Source: an uncultured Blautia sp.
GTDB lineage: Bacteria > Bacillota > Clostridia > Lachnospirales > Lachnospiraceae
Length of the DNA stretch: 32,514 nucleotides
Assembly: GCA_944380235.1 (NCBI GenBank)
Contig: CALWHD010000124.1
Location: 1 to 32,514 of the forward strand
Direction: 5' to 3'
The notes under the pieces were generated by a model, which was not told the DNA's origin, searched no databases, and saw only the letters and a list, made by a program, of their open reading frames with translations. Made by a program: the position numbers and the translations under genes. Each line of letters begins with the position of its first letter. Position 1 is the first letter of the stretch. Shown here piece by piece: positions 1 to 6,941 of this stretch.

Positions 1-322
1 ATGTTCCACATGCTGAAATATTACAAGTTTCAATTCACGCTCCACGTAATGGAGCGACTTGTTTGCAGTATTTAGCGCCGCAGCGTTCACAATGTTTCAA
101 TTCACGCTCCACGTAATGGAGCGACAACCGCTATTATATATGGACCCAGTTACTTTGGAGTTTCAATTCACGCTCCACGTAATGGAGCGACAGTAACTTA
201 ATGGATGGAGGTGTTTATATTGTATGTTTCAATTCACGCTCCACGTAATGGAGCGACTGCCTGGTTGCAGAATCCCATGAAATGTTTCATGTTTCAATTC
301 ACGCTCCACGTAATGGAGCGAC
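1..322 (-). CRISPR. CRISPR array, leader-proximal end (5 repeats, continues left)
   Basis: Five identical 32-bp repeats lie at 27-58, 94-125, 160-191, 226-257 and 291-322. They begin GTTTCAATTCACGCTCC and end AATGGAGCGAC on the plus strand. Complete spacers at 59-93, 126-159, 192-225 and 258-290 are 35, 34, 34 and 33 bp; bases 1-26 are the end of a further spacer, so the array is cut by the window edge. On the minus strand the repeat reads GTCGCTCC...GAATTGAAAC, with a 7-bp stem CGCTCCA/TGGAGCG around TTACG. That is the usual look of type I-C repeats and gives a crRNA tag ending GAAAC. The promoter-bearing leader at 323-400 puts the newest spacer at 258-290 and transcription on the minus strand. 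No repeat shows decay. Subtype from the repeat alone is an inference. Confidence 0.98.
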
Positions 323-664
323 AGCAATATTTGATAATTATTCCCTGTATGATTTCACCTTTTTAGTCAATTATACCAATCTCATTCCTCTTATACAAGT
401 TTTTCTTATAATTTTTCTTTCCCATACTCCATACTGTTATCTATATTCCGGTGCGAATCCCCCAGGAATTTATGGTTACTTAACATCCGCACTTATGCCT
501 TATCCGTTTATCTGACTTCCCAAAATACATTTTTTGCTCCCATTTAAAAAAGCCAATATAATCTGTGTGGTAAAAATCATATTTTCCTTTTAAATACCAG
601 CAGCGCAATTAAGCTTGACAAAATTTCTGTATCTGCTGTACCTATCTTCTGCACACAGAAAATT
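323..664 (-). promoter_or_regulatory. CRISPR leader and cas6-array intergenic region
   Basis: This 342-bp AT-rich gap lies between the cas6 stop codon and the first repeat. I see no convincing gene in it; the only open frame of note starts inside the last spacer and runs through the repeat, so it is not credible. The part next to the array (about 323-400) holds the array promoter. Further from the array, CAGCAG/CTGCTG arms around 600-635 could form a weak hairpin after cas6, without a clear T-tract. The position, base composition and promoter direction fit a CRISPR leader. Confidence 0.75.
370..398 (-). promoter_or_regulatory. Promoter reading into the CRISPR array
   Basis: On the minus strand: -35 TTGTAT (393-398), 17-bp spacer, -10 TATAAT (370-375) preceded by TGG, an extended -10 element. 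Transcription would start near 363, about 40 nt before the first repeat. This is the main evidence for array polarity. Confidence 0.7.
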
Positions 665-1570
665 CTAGTAGAAATATACCTCTATTCTCCCCATACCAAA
701 GGTTGTATTGCGCCCAATATGTAAGATCTGCGCGGCAGATAACCAGGGGATAAACGGGGTGAGATTTCCTTCATATTCTATCTCTCCCATCAGTCCGCTA
801 AAGTCCATTTTGTCATGCAGACGGTTGGAATATCTCTGCAGAGGTTCCATTTTCAGATCTTCTTTCACAGTTTTAATCTCCGCTGCAAGTATCTGGATTT
901 TCTCAGCTTCCCCTCTGTCTACCCAGCCCCCATATCGTTCTGTTATCCTTCTTATTCGGTTTATAATATTTCGGATAAGTGTTTGAAATGAAATACTTTC
1001 CAACAGCTGACCGCCGCGGAGGATCCGAAGCGGGGTACACAGCCGGATCACTGCGCCTGCAGCGCAGGACAGTCTATGGCATGGAATCATGGATGCATTG
1101 GCACCTTCCCTATAATAAATTTCTTTTCTCCAGAGGATCCTTTGGTCCATATCATTGATAATCTGGGTTAAAACAAACGGATATCTCTTTGCACCCAGCC
1201 CATACTGATAGATTCCCTGTAAAGCCCTTGTTAAAGGAAAGGCATATTTTACTGCTTCTCCCAAAAGCACAATTCCAAAATTTAATATCTCGCCCTGCCT
1301 GACTATCCTTTTGTCTGTACATGCCACTGGCGGAACAATCATATACGGCTTTACAATATCCTGTTTCTCTCCGCTGTTTTCGCCATTTTTGTATAGGAAA
1401 TCAAACGTCTTTTTATCCGTTCGATATAGCGCTTGTCCGATCACCCCTCTTAATGCAGACCCCAGATAGGGCGGCAGTTCCGCGCGATTCATGGAAATCA
1501 AAGAAACTCTCAGTGATAAATATTGGACATCAAATAGCCTTTGTTCCTTCATACACGAAATTTCTCTCAC
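665..1570 (-). CDS. cas6: CRISPR pre-crRNA endoribonuclease Cas6 (PF10040-type RAMP)
   Basis: Cas6 enzymes cut the precursor CRISPR transcript inside each repeat. The 301-residue product follows the PF10040 pattern throughout: LPPYLGSALRG (32-42), a FGIVLLGEA segment (98-106), GLGAKRYPF (124-132), a TPLRILRGG strand (179-187), RYSNRL (246-251), and the glycine-rich RAMP signature HIGRNTTFGMGRIEV near the C-terminus (284-298). Many relatives carry a cysteine cluster after the LRG segment; here residues 40-80 have none and this stretch is short. The first codon is GTG, overlapping the rlmD stop codon (GTGA), with GGAGAG upstream; an ATG at 1552 is the alternative. It ends 342 bp before the array and is oriented the same way. 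No cas1, cas2, cas3, cas5, cas7 or cas10 is in the window. Family call firm; its effector partner is unknown. Confidence 0.88.
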   Translation of the reverse strand: MREISCMKEQRLFDVQYLSLRVSLISMNRAELPPYLGSALRGVIGQALYRTDKKTFDFLYKNGENSGEKQDIVKPYMIVPPVACTDKRIVRQGEILNFGIVLLGEAVKYAFPLTRALQGIYQYGLGAKRYPFVLTQIINDMDQRILWRKEIYYREGANASMIPCHRLSCAAGAVIRLCTPLRILRGGQLLESISFQTLIRNIINRIRRITERYGGWVDRGEAEKIQILAAEIKTVKEDLKMEPLQRYSNRLHDKMDFSGLMGEIEYEGNLTPFIPWLSAAQILHIGRNTTFGMGRIEVYFY

Positions 1571-2988
1571 TTTCCTACTCTCTCCAATAATGTGACGACT
1601 TCACAGTGAACCGTCTGGCAGAACTGATCCACACAGCACGCTTTCACTACGCGGTATCCTCCGGCCAGAAACATCTCCAGATCACGCGCCAGACTGGTAG
1701 GTTTGCAGGAAATATACACCAGCTTATCCACTCCATATTCAATGATCTTGGGAAGCGCCTTGGGATGGATCCCGTCCCTTGGAGGATCCAGCACGATAAA
1801 ATCCGGTTTTTCCCGGATCTCATCCAGCACTTTCAGTACATCCCCGGCAAGGAAGCTGCAGTTTGAGATTCCATTCAGTTCCGCATTCTCTTTCGCTGCT
1901 TCCACAGCCTCTTCTACGATCTCAACTCCGATAACCTCCTTCGCTACCTCAGCCAGAATCTGCGAAATCGTCCCTGTACCGCTGTAAAGATCAAACACCG
2001 TCATATCTTTGGTATCTCCGATATAATCTCTTGCAGTTCCGTAAAGCACTTCTGCCCCATAAGAATTAGGCTGGAAAAAGGAAAATGGAGTAATTTTAAA
2101 TTTCAGCCCCAGAATTTCTTCATAAAAATAATCCTGTCCATACAAAAGCCTGGTCTCATCACTTCTCACCACGTCAGAGAGGGAATCATTAACAATATGA
2201 AGAAATCCTACAATCTTTCCCTGAAGGGGAAGAGCACACAGTCTTTCTGTCAAATCTGAAAAATCAGGATTTTCCTGACTTGTCGTAACCAGATTTACAA
2301 GGATTTCCCCTGTGGTGTTGCCCCTTCTCAACAGCAGATGACGCAGAAATCCCACATGCTGCATTTTCCGATAATAAGTAAATCCCTGCTCTCTGCAGTA
2401 ATCCAGAACACAGGTGAGGATTTTCGTCATATCCGCATGCACCAGCTTACAGTCTGCCGCTGTCAGGACGTCATAAGTACTTCCCTTTTTGTGAAGCCCC
2501 AAAGAAAGAGGTCCGTCTTTATATTCATCTCCAAAAGAAAATTCCATTTTATTTCGATATGCAAATTCCTGAGGACTTCCTTTAATTCCTTCAAAAATAT
2601 AGTCCGGATTCCCCTCTGAATCAATCTGACCGCCTTTAACCAATGCACTGTCCAGCAGCTTTTTAATCTGTTCTGCTTTCATTTTCAGCTGAGACTCATA
2701 TGACATGGTCTGGTACATACAGCCGCCGCATGCCGGAAAAATACTGCATAACGGTTCTCTTACCTCCTCCGGCGATTTTTCCAGCACTTCCAGGAGCCTT
2801 CCCTCCAGCCTGGTCCCTTTTTTCTTATTGATCACAAACCTGACTTTCTGCCCGGGAATTCCGTTCTTTACTGTAACAATCCTGTTCTCCACATAGACTC
2901 TTCCCTTATTTGGAAAATCCACTTTTTCTATGATTCCCTCGTAAATTTCACCTTTCTTCAAAACTTTCTTCCCTTTCTTAATCAACAA
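1567..2988 (-). CDS. rlmD: 23S rRNA (uracil-5-)-methyltransferase, RlmD/RumA family
   Basis: It transfers a methyl group from S-adenosylmethionine to C5 of a uridine in 23S rRNA (or possibly tRNA; the family contains both). The 473 residues show an N-terminal TRAM-like RNA-binding domain (about 10-70), iron-sulfur cysteines C81, C87, C90 (CGGC) and C180, the SAM loop DLYSGTGT (333-340), DPPRDG (401-406), the SCKP motif with nucleophile C428, and the terminal HCEVV with the catalytic glutamate (E463). No ATG fits the start: TTG at 2988 or 2985 and TTG at 2961 (with AAAGGG upstream) are all possible, so the first nine residues are uncertain. It is the first gene of a two-gene unit with cas6 (4-bp overlap). 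An intrinsic terminator at 3031-3060 separates it from the gene upstream, and I could not find a convincing promoter for it. Confidence 0.92.
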   Translation of the reverse strand: MLIKKGKKVLKKGEIYEGIIEKVDFPNKGRVYVENRIVTVKNGIPGQKVRFVINKKKGTRLEGRLLEVLEKSPEEVREPLCSIFPACGGCMYQTMSYESQLKMKAEQIKKLLDSALVKGGQIDSEGNPDYIFEGIKGSPQEFAYRNKMEFSFGDEYKDGPLSLGLHKKGSTYDVLTAADCKLVHADMTKILTCVLDYCREQGFTYYRKMQHVGFLRHLLLRRGNTTGEILVNLVTTSQENPDFSDLTERLCALPLQGKIVGFLHIVNDSLSDVVRSDETRLLYGQDYFYEEILGLKFKITPFSFFQPNSYGAEVLYGTARDYIGDTKDMTVFDLYSGTGTISQILAEVAKEVIGVEIVEEAVEAAKENAELNGISNCSFLAGDVLKVLDEIREKPDFIVLDPPRDGIHPKALPKIIEYGVDKLVYISCKPTSLARDLEMFLAGGYRVVKACCVDQFCQTVHCEVVTLLERVGK

Positions 2989-3030
2989 TTCAAAATATCT
3001 TCCCCATCTTTTGTTCTGCCGGACACCCTT

Positions 3031-3060
3031 ACAGAAAAAGAAGCCCCGGTTTCCCGAAGC
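3031..3060 (-). terminator. Intrinsic terminator after the small membrane protein gene
   Basis: On the minus strand a 7-bp stem GCTTCGG/CCGGGGC (with two G-U pairs) closes a GAAA loop and is followed by TTCTTTTTCT. It lies 46 bp past the stop of the 76-residue protein gene and upstream of rlmD. Confidence 0.75.
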
Positions 3061-3105
3061 TCCTTATTGCTGTTTTATTCCTGATCATCGAAAGCCCGCT
3101 TCCGA

Positions 3106-3336
3106 CTATTTATCCTCTTCTTCATCCTCATCTTCGAAATAATCGTCGAAATCTTCATCGAAATCCTCTTCAAAATCTTCCAGATAATCAGGAGTAAAGA
3201 AGCGGTAAACTGCGTATGCGATTCCTGCTACTGCTGCAACTGCGCCGATGATTGCCAGAATCCATAATATGGTATTCTTATTCCTTTCGTCCTCTTTTTT
3301 CTGTAATGCTGTAATTAAATCATCAATACGGTTCAT
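3106..3336 (-). CDS. Small membrane protein with acidic repeat tail
   Basis: I do not recognise a named family. The 76-residue product has a charged N-terminus (1-21), one membrane span (about 22-46, rich in Ala, Ile and Val), and a C-terminal tail (50-76) in which 19 of 27 residues are Asp or Glu. The tail repeats a four-residue unit, two or three acidic residues followed by Phe (LEDF, EEDF, DEDF, DDYF). With no signal peptidase site it is probably a single-pass protein; topology is not decided by the sequence. A ribosome binding site (GGAAGG) precedes the ATG by about 10 nt, and an extended -10 (TGGTATAAT) lies about 85 bp upstream, so it can be expressed independently of pcrA. The regular composition and good start signals support a real gene. 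Confidence 0.75.
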   Translation of the reverse strand: MNRIDDLITALQKKEDERNKNTILWILAIIGAVAAVAGIAYAVYRFFTPDYLEDFEEDFDEDFDDYFEDEDEEEDK

Positions 3337-3419
3337 ATAGTCTGCACCTTCCTCTCTTTTTACAGGTCCCCTGCAAAATATCGCTGCTGTATTTTTCAGC
3401 GCCTATTCTGATACAATCT

Positions 3420-3425
3420 ATTATA
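3420..3425 (-). promoter_or_regulatory. Extended -10 element for the small membrane protein gene
   Basis: TGG followed by TATAAT on the minus strand, with no good -35. It is placed between pcrA and the 76-residue gene. Confidence 0.5.
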
Positions 3426-3544
3426 CCACCGTAAAAGAATTTTTACTATCCTTTCTTTCAATTTTCAGAAATTATTTATTTTCCATGTTTTCCGTCTGCA
3501 GACAGACAGCTCTTCTCAGCTCCGCCTGCACCTCTTCCCCAGCA

Positions 3545-5758
3545 TCACTGAACTTTCTTCAATTTTGCAAAGGACGCAAACATTTTCTTTATACCAGCCT
3601 TATCAAAATTGACAGTGACTTCATAGTCCCTTCCGCCTTCTGTGATATCCGTCACTACACCCACACCGAATTTAATGTGTCTGACTGTATCTCCCACCTG
3701 GTAATCCAGCCCTTCTGCCTTTTTCACCTCAAACTGTTTAGGAACAAAGGCAGGCTGTCTGAATGCCTGTTTCATCTGCTGGAAAGAAGTCGGAAGAGGA
3801 ATTTCTTTTAATTTCTTCTCCTGAAACTCTCTTCCCAGCTCCACCAGTTCCCGTGGAATTTCTTTGATAAATCTGGAAACTTTATTATACTGAGTCTCTC
3901 CCCGTATCATTCGCTGCTGGGCACAAGTCAGCGTAAGATCCCTCATCGCTCTTGTGATCCCCACGTAGCACAGACGCCTTTCCTCCTCGATTTCTGTGGG
4001 GTCATCTGCAGTGATAGTCATATAGCTGGGGAAAATACCGTCTTCCATACCCGCGAGATAAACATATGGGAACTCAAGCCCTTTTGCACTGTGTAAGGTC
4101 ATAAGGAGCACCTGATTGTCATCCCCGTCCACGGAATCGATATCAGCAACCAAAGCCACCTCTTCCAGAAATCCAGACAGCGTAGGTTCCTCATTTTCCT
4201 CCTCATAAGTAACAACCTTAGTAATCAATTCATCAATGTTTTCAATCCTTGCCTCAGCCTCTTCTGTTCCTTCGGCCTGAAGCTCTGTCACATATCCGGT
4301 CTCTTCAATGATCTCCTTTAAAAGCTGAGAGGGAGAAAGATACTCTGATTTGCTTCTCAGTGTCTGAATAAAAGTCACAAAAGGCTCCACCTTGGCGGCA
4401 GCTCTTCCCAGCGAAGGAATCTGAGACGCTTCTTTTAATGCATCGTAAAAACTGACGGCATTCTGCACTGCATAATCCTGTACCCGGGTCAGTGTAGTAG
4501 CACCGATTCCCCTTTTCGGAACATTGATGATCCTGCGCACAGCAAGATCATCTCTGGCGTTATCCACAGTTTTCAGATAGGAAAGCAGATCCTTGATTTC
4601 TTTTCTGGCGTAGAAATTAACGCCGCCTACCAATTTATATGGAATGTTTGCCATCAGCATTTTCTCTTCAAACAGACGTGACTGGGCATTTGTTCTGTAA
4701 AGAATCGCGAAATCTTTATAATCACCGTCATGTTCTCTCACTTTTTTGCTGATGTCTCCTACAATATATTCTGCTTCCTCATAAGCATTCATAAACTGGC
4801 GGAAATGAATTTTTTCACCTTCCTGATTTTCTGTCCAGAGAGTTTTCTTCTTCCTTCCCATGTTGTTTTTGATCACTTCGTTAGCAGCATTGAGAATATT
4901 CTGAGTAGAACGGTAATTCTGTTCCAGCCGGATGACCGTGGCATCCGGAAAAACCTTTTCAAATCCCAGGATATTTCCTATGTTGGCTCCCCTGAATTTG
5001 TAGATGGACTGGTCATCATCACCTACCACACACAGATTTCTGTACTTTGACGCCAGAAGGCTTACAAACTTAAACTGGGCGGTATTGGTATCCTGGTATT
5101 CGTCCACCATAATATACTTAAACCGTTCCTGGTAATACTCCAGAACGTCCGGGCAGGACTGAAAAAGTTCCACTGTTTTTACGATGAGATCGTCAAAATC
5201 CAGAGCATTGTTTTTCTTCAGTTCTTTCTGATACTCTTTATAAGCAAGAGCGATCTTCTTTTTAGAAAAATCGGCCATGGAATTAAGTTCGTATTCCTCC
5301 GGGCTTACCAGCTCGTCTTTTGCAGAGGAGATTGCCGCAAGAATAGCTCTTTCCTTATATACCTTGGTATCAATTTCCAGCCTTTTGCAGATATCCTTCA
5401 TCAAGGATTTCTGGTCGTCGGTATCGTAAATAGTAAAATTATTATCATAGCCCAGCCGGTCGATAAACCTTCTGAGAATCCTCACGCAGCTGGAATGAAA
5501 AGTAGATACCCAGATACTTTCTGCACCGAATCCTACAATCTTGTCCACACGTTCCCGCATTTCTCCTGCTGCCTTGTTGGTAAAAGTAATCGCCATGATA
5601 TTCCAGGGATTCACCCCTTTTTCTTCAATCAGATAGGCAATCCTGTGTGTCAGCACCCTGGTCTTCCCTGATCCCGCACCGGCAAGAATCAATACAGGTC
5701 CTTCTGTTTGAAACACTGCCTCCTGCTGCTCATGGTTCAATGTATCGTAAATGCTCAT
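3545..5758 (-). CDS. pcrA: ATP-dependent DNA helicase PcrA/UvrD
   Basis: A superfamily 1A 3'-5' DNA helicase used in nucleotide excision repair, in clearing RecA and transcription complexes, and in plasmid replication. The 737 residues show the Q-motif region LNHEQQEAV (7-15), Walker A GAGSGKT (27-33), motif II VDEYQDTN (218-225), motif III GDDDQSIYKFRGA (246-258), motif IV QNYRS, motif V TLHSAKGLEF and motif VI YVGITRAM. A PcrA-type C-terminal Tudor-like domain (VGDTVRHIKFGVG) occupies about 690-737. Length is typical. The ATG is preceded by GGAGG at a 9-10 nt spacing. It has its own promoter with a LexA-like box (see 5812-5858) and a perfect palindrome just upstream of the ribosome binding site. 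It is divergent from the DUF1836 gene. Confidence 0.97.
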   Translation of the reverse strand: MSIYDTLNHEQQEAVFQTEGPVLILAGAGSGKTRVLTHRIAYLIEEKGVNPWNIMAITFTNKAAGEMRERVDKIVGFGAESIWVSTFHSSCVRILRRFIDRLGYDNNFTIYDTDDQKSLMKDICKRLEIDTKVYKERAILAAISSAKDELVSPEEYELNSMADFSKKKIALAYKEYQKELKKNNALDFDDLIVKTVELFQSCPDVLEYYQERFKYIMVDEYQDTNTAQFKFVSLLASKYRNLCVVGDDDQSIYKFRGANIGNILGFEKVFPDATVIRLEQNYRSTQNILNAANEVIKNNMGRKKKTLWTENQEGEKIHFRQFMNAYEEAEYIVGDISKKVREHDGDYKDFAILYRTNAQSRLFEEKMLMANIPYKLVGGVNFYARKEIKDLLSYLKTVDNARDDLAVRRIINVPKRGIGATTLTRVQDYAVQNAVSFYDALKEASQIPSLGRAAAKVEPFVTFIQTLRSKSEYLSPSQLLKEIIEETGYVTELQAEGTEEAEARIENIDELITKVVTYEEENEEPTLSGFLEEVALVADIDSVDGDDNQVLLMTLHSAKGLEFPYVYLAGMEDGIFPSYMTITADDPTEIEEERRLCYVGITRAMRDLTLTCAQQRMIRGETQYNKVSRFIKEIPRELVELGREFQEKKLKEIPLPTSFQQMKQAFRQPAFVPKQFEVKKAEGLDYQVGDTVRHIKFGVGVVTDITEGGRDYEVTVNFDKAGIKKMFASFAKLKKVQ

Positions 5759-5775
5759 GTTCTAATCCTCCATCA

Positions 5776-5799
5776 TTCAGCCCTTATATAAGGGCTGAA
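5776..5799. repeat. Perfect 24-bp palindrome in the pcrA leader
   Basis: Arms TTCAGCCCTTAT and ATAAGGGCTGAA meet without a gap. It lies 17 bp upstream of the pcrA ATG and just upstream of its GGAGG. In RNA it would form a hairpin next to the ribosome binding site; in DNA it could be an operator. There is no T-tract, so it is not an ordinary terminator. Confidence 0.85.
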
Positions 5800-5811
5800 A
5801 TTCCTCTGTAC

Positions 5812-5825
5812 AAAACATTTGTTCT
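5812..5825 (-). promoter_or_regulatory. LexA-like SOS box upstream of pcrA
   Basis: On the minus strand GAAC-AAAT-GTTT matches 12 of 14 positions of the Bacillus-type LexA consensus CGAACRNRYGTTYG; only the outermost C and G differ. It sits just downstream of the pcrA -10, where a repressor would block the start of transcription. pcrA/uvrD genes are known SOS members in some bacteria. LexA itself is not in this window. Confidence 0.55.
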
Positions 5826-5828
5826 TAC

Positions 5829-5858
5829 AATATATCATAAGTTTTTATCCCGGCGCAA
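5829..5858 (-). promoter_or_regulatory. pcrA promoter
   Basis: On the minus strand: -35 TTGCGC (5853-5858), 18-bp spacer, -10 TATATT (5829-5834) with an extended TGA. The start would fall at the LexA-like box. Confidence 0.6.
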
Positions 5859-5883
5859 GACTTTCCAAAGCAAAAATCCCCTC

Positions 5884-5912
5884 TTTACAAATAGTTTTTA
5901 AAACTATATAAT
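5884..5912 (+). promoter_or_regulatory. Promoter and overlapping palindrome of the DUF1836 gene
   Basis: TTTACA (5884-5889), 17-bp spacer, TATAAT (5907-5912). The spacer is almost entirely a palindrome, ATAGTTTT-T-AAAACTAT (5891-5907), so a bound dimer would block the promoter; autoregulation by the adjacent regulator is a reasonable guess. The start codon follows about 20 bp later with GAGGTGAT. Confidence 0.75.
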
Positions 5913-5931
5913 AGGGCGTAGAGGTGATGAA

Positions 5932-6552
5932 ATGACTATAGATACAAAAGATATTTTAAACAGTATCCTATCCAGTATTTCCCGCATTGATTATATTAAA
6001 CCGGAGGAAATACCCGGCATTGATTTATATATGGACCAGGTTACAACCTTTATGGAAAGCCATATGGCTTCTTCCAAACGCTATGATGAGGACAAAGTTC
6101 TCACCAAGACAATGATCAACAATTATGCCAAAAATCATCTTCTGCCTGCGCCTGTAAAAAAGAAATATTCGAAAGAGCATATTCTTATGCTTACTTTTAT
6201 TTATTATTTCAAGAGTATTCTCTCGATCAACGATATCCAGACTCTGCTGGATCCCATTGCAGAACATTTCTTTCCCGGAGACGGCAGTATTTCCCTGACA
6301 GAAGTTTATGAGGAAATTATGCGATTGGAACTGGAACAGATCGAGCCTTTTAAGAAGGATATCACAAAAAAATTCGGACAGGCATGTGATGCCTTTTCTC
6401 AGGCAGATGAAACGGAGAAAGAATTTCTCAGACAGTTTGCTTTTATCTGTATGCTCAGCTTTGATGTATATGTGAAAAAACAGGTGATCGAAAATCTGAT
6501 CGACCAGATGCCGAAACCGGAAAATTCAAAAGATGGAAAGAAAAAATCCTAA
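5932..6552 (+). CDS. DUF1836 domain protein, probable DNA-binding regulator
   Basis: The product is 206 residues. The first half matches the DUF1836 pattern: an N-terminal segment, then TKTMINNYAKNHLLPAPVKKKYSKEHI (about 60-86), which resembles the MerR-like arrangement of a helix-turn-helix plus a wing where a regulator senses or binds a partner. The second half is helical with an acidic middle and a basic end. There is no enzyme motif and no membrane span. The start has a strong GAGGTGAT ribosome binding site and a near-consensus promoter with an embedded palindrome. The gene is alone on its strand and converges on yerC, sharing a terminator. Members of this family are uncharacterised; a regulatory role is inferred from the fold pattern and the promoter palindrome. 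Confidence 0.85.
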   Translation: MTIDTKDILNSILSSISRIDYIKPEEIPGIDLYMDQVTTFMESHMASSKRYDEDKVLTKTMINNYAKNHLLPAPVKKKYSKEHILMLTFIYYFKSILSINDIQTLLDPIAEHFFPGDGSISLTEVYEEIMRLELEQIEPFKKDITKKFGQACDAFSQADETEKEFLRQFAFICMLSFDVYVKKQVIENLIDQMPKPENSKDGKKKS

Positions 6553-6557
6553 ATGTA

Positions 6558-6621
6558 AAAACAGGAAAAGACACAGACTGCTTGATCTGCAATTCTGTAT
6601 CTTCTCCTGTTTTCTATTTTT
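6558..6621. terminator. Bidirectional intrinsic terminator
   Basis: Arms AAAACAGGA (6558-6566) and TCCTGTTTT (6605-6613), extended inward by AAGA-ACAG/CTGT-TCTT pairs with two mismatches, followed by CTATTTTTT on the plus strand and by TTACATTT on the minus strand. It serves the convergent DUF1836 and yerC genes. Confidence 0.8.
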
Positions 6622-6641
6622 TAGAGGGGAGTCTTAATATT

Positions 6642-6941
6642 TTACTCTTTCTCTGCTTCCAGTCTTTCAAACACCATATCATATCCGTCATTTCCATAAT
6701 TCAGGCTTCTGTTTACCCGGCTGATCGTTGCTGTGGAAGCTCCTGTCTTTTCTGAAATTTCCAGATAAGTCTTTTTCTCCTTCAGCATTTTTGCAACTTC
6801 AAAACGCTGAGATAAGGATAAAATTTCATTGACTGTACATACATCTTCAAAAAAAAGATAACACTCTTCTCTGTTTTTCAAACTCAGAACAGCATCAAAT
6901 AAGGAATCTACTGCTTCTGTATGAATTTTTTTGCTCATCAC
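6642..6941 (-). CDS. YerC/YecD family TrpR-like repressor
   Basis: A 99-residue helical protein of the TrpR superfamily (YerC/YecD group). Residues 20-50 (LKNREECYLFFEDVCTVNEILSLSQRFEVAKML) form the TrpR-type dimer helices, and 55-80 (KKTYLEISEKTGASTATISRVNRSL) a clear helix-turn-helix. The family lacks the known tryptophan-sensing assignment of E. coli TrpR and its targets are generally unknown. Start: the track-leading ATG is followed by a second ATG, with AGGAGA upstream. It has a promoter at 7097-7125, so the leader is about 150 nt long and contains an 8-bp tandem repeat between inverted arms. It is transcribed alone and converges on the DUF1836 gene. Confidence 0.9.
   Translation of the reverse strand: MMSKKIHTEAVDSLFDAVLSLKNREECYLFFEDVCTVNEILSLSQRFEVAKMLKEKKTYLEISEKTGASTATISRVNRSLNYGNDGYDMVFERLEAEKE

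Noticed and set aside
282..515. A 77-codon plus-strand frame overlapping the last repeat
   Set aside because: It starts in a CRISPR spacer, runs through a repeat and into the leader, and has no ribosome binding site or domain.
2989..3030. Separate rlmD promoter
   Set aside because: No -10/-35 pair with acceptable spacing was found in the short gap after the terminator.
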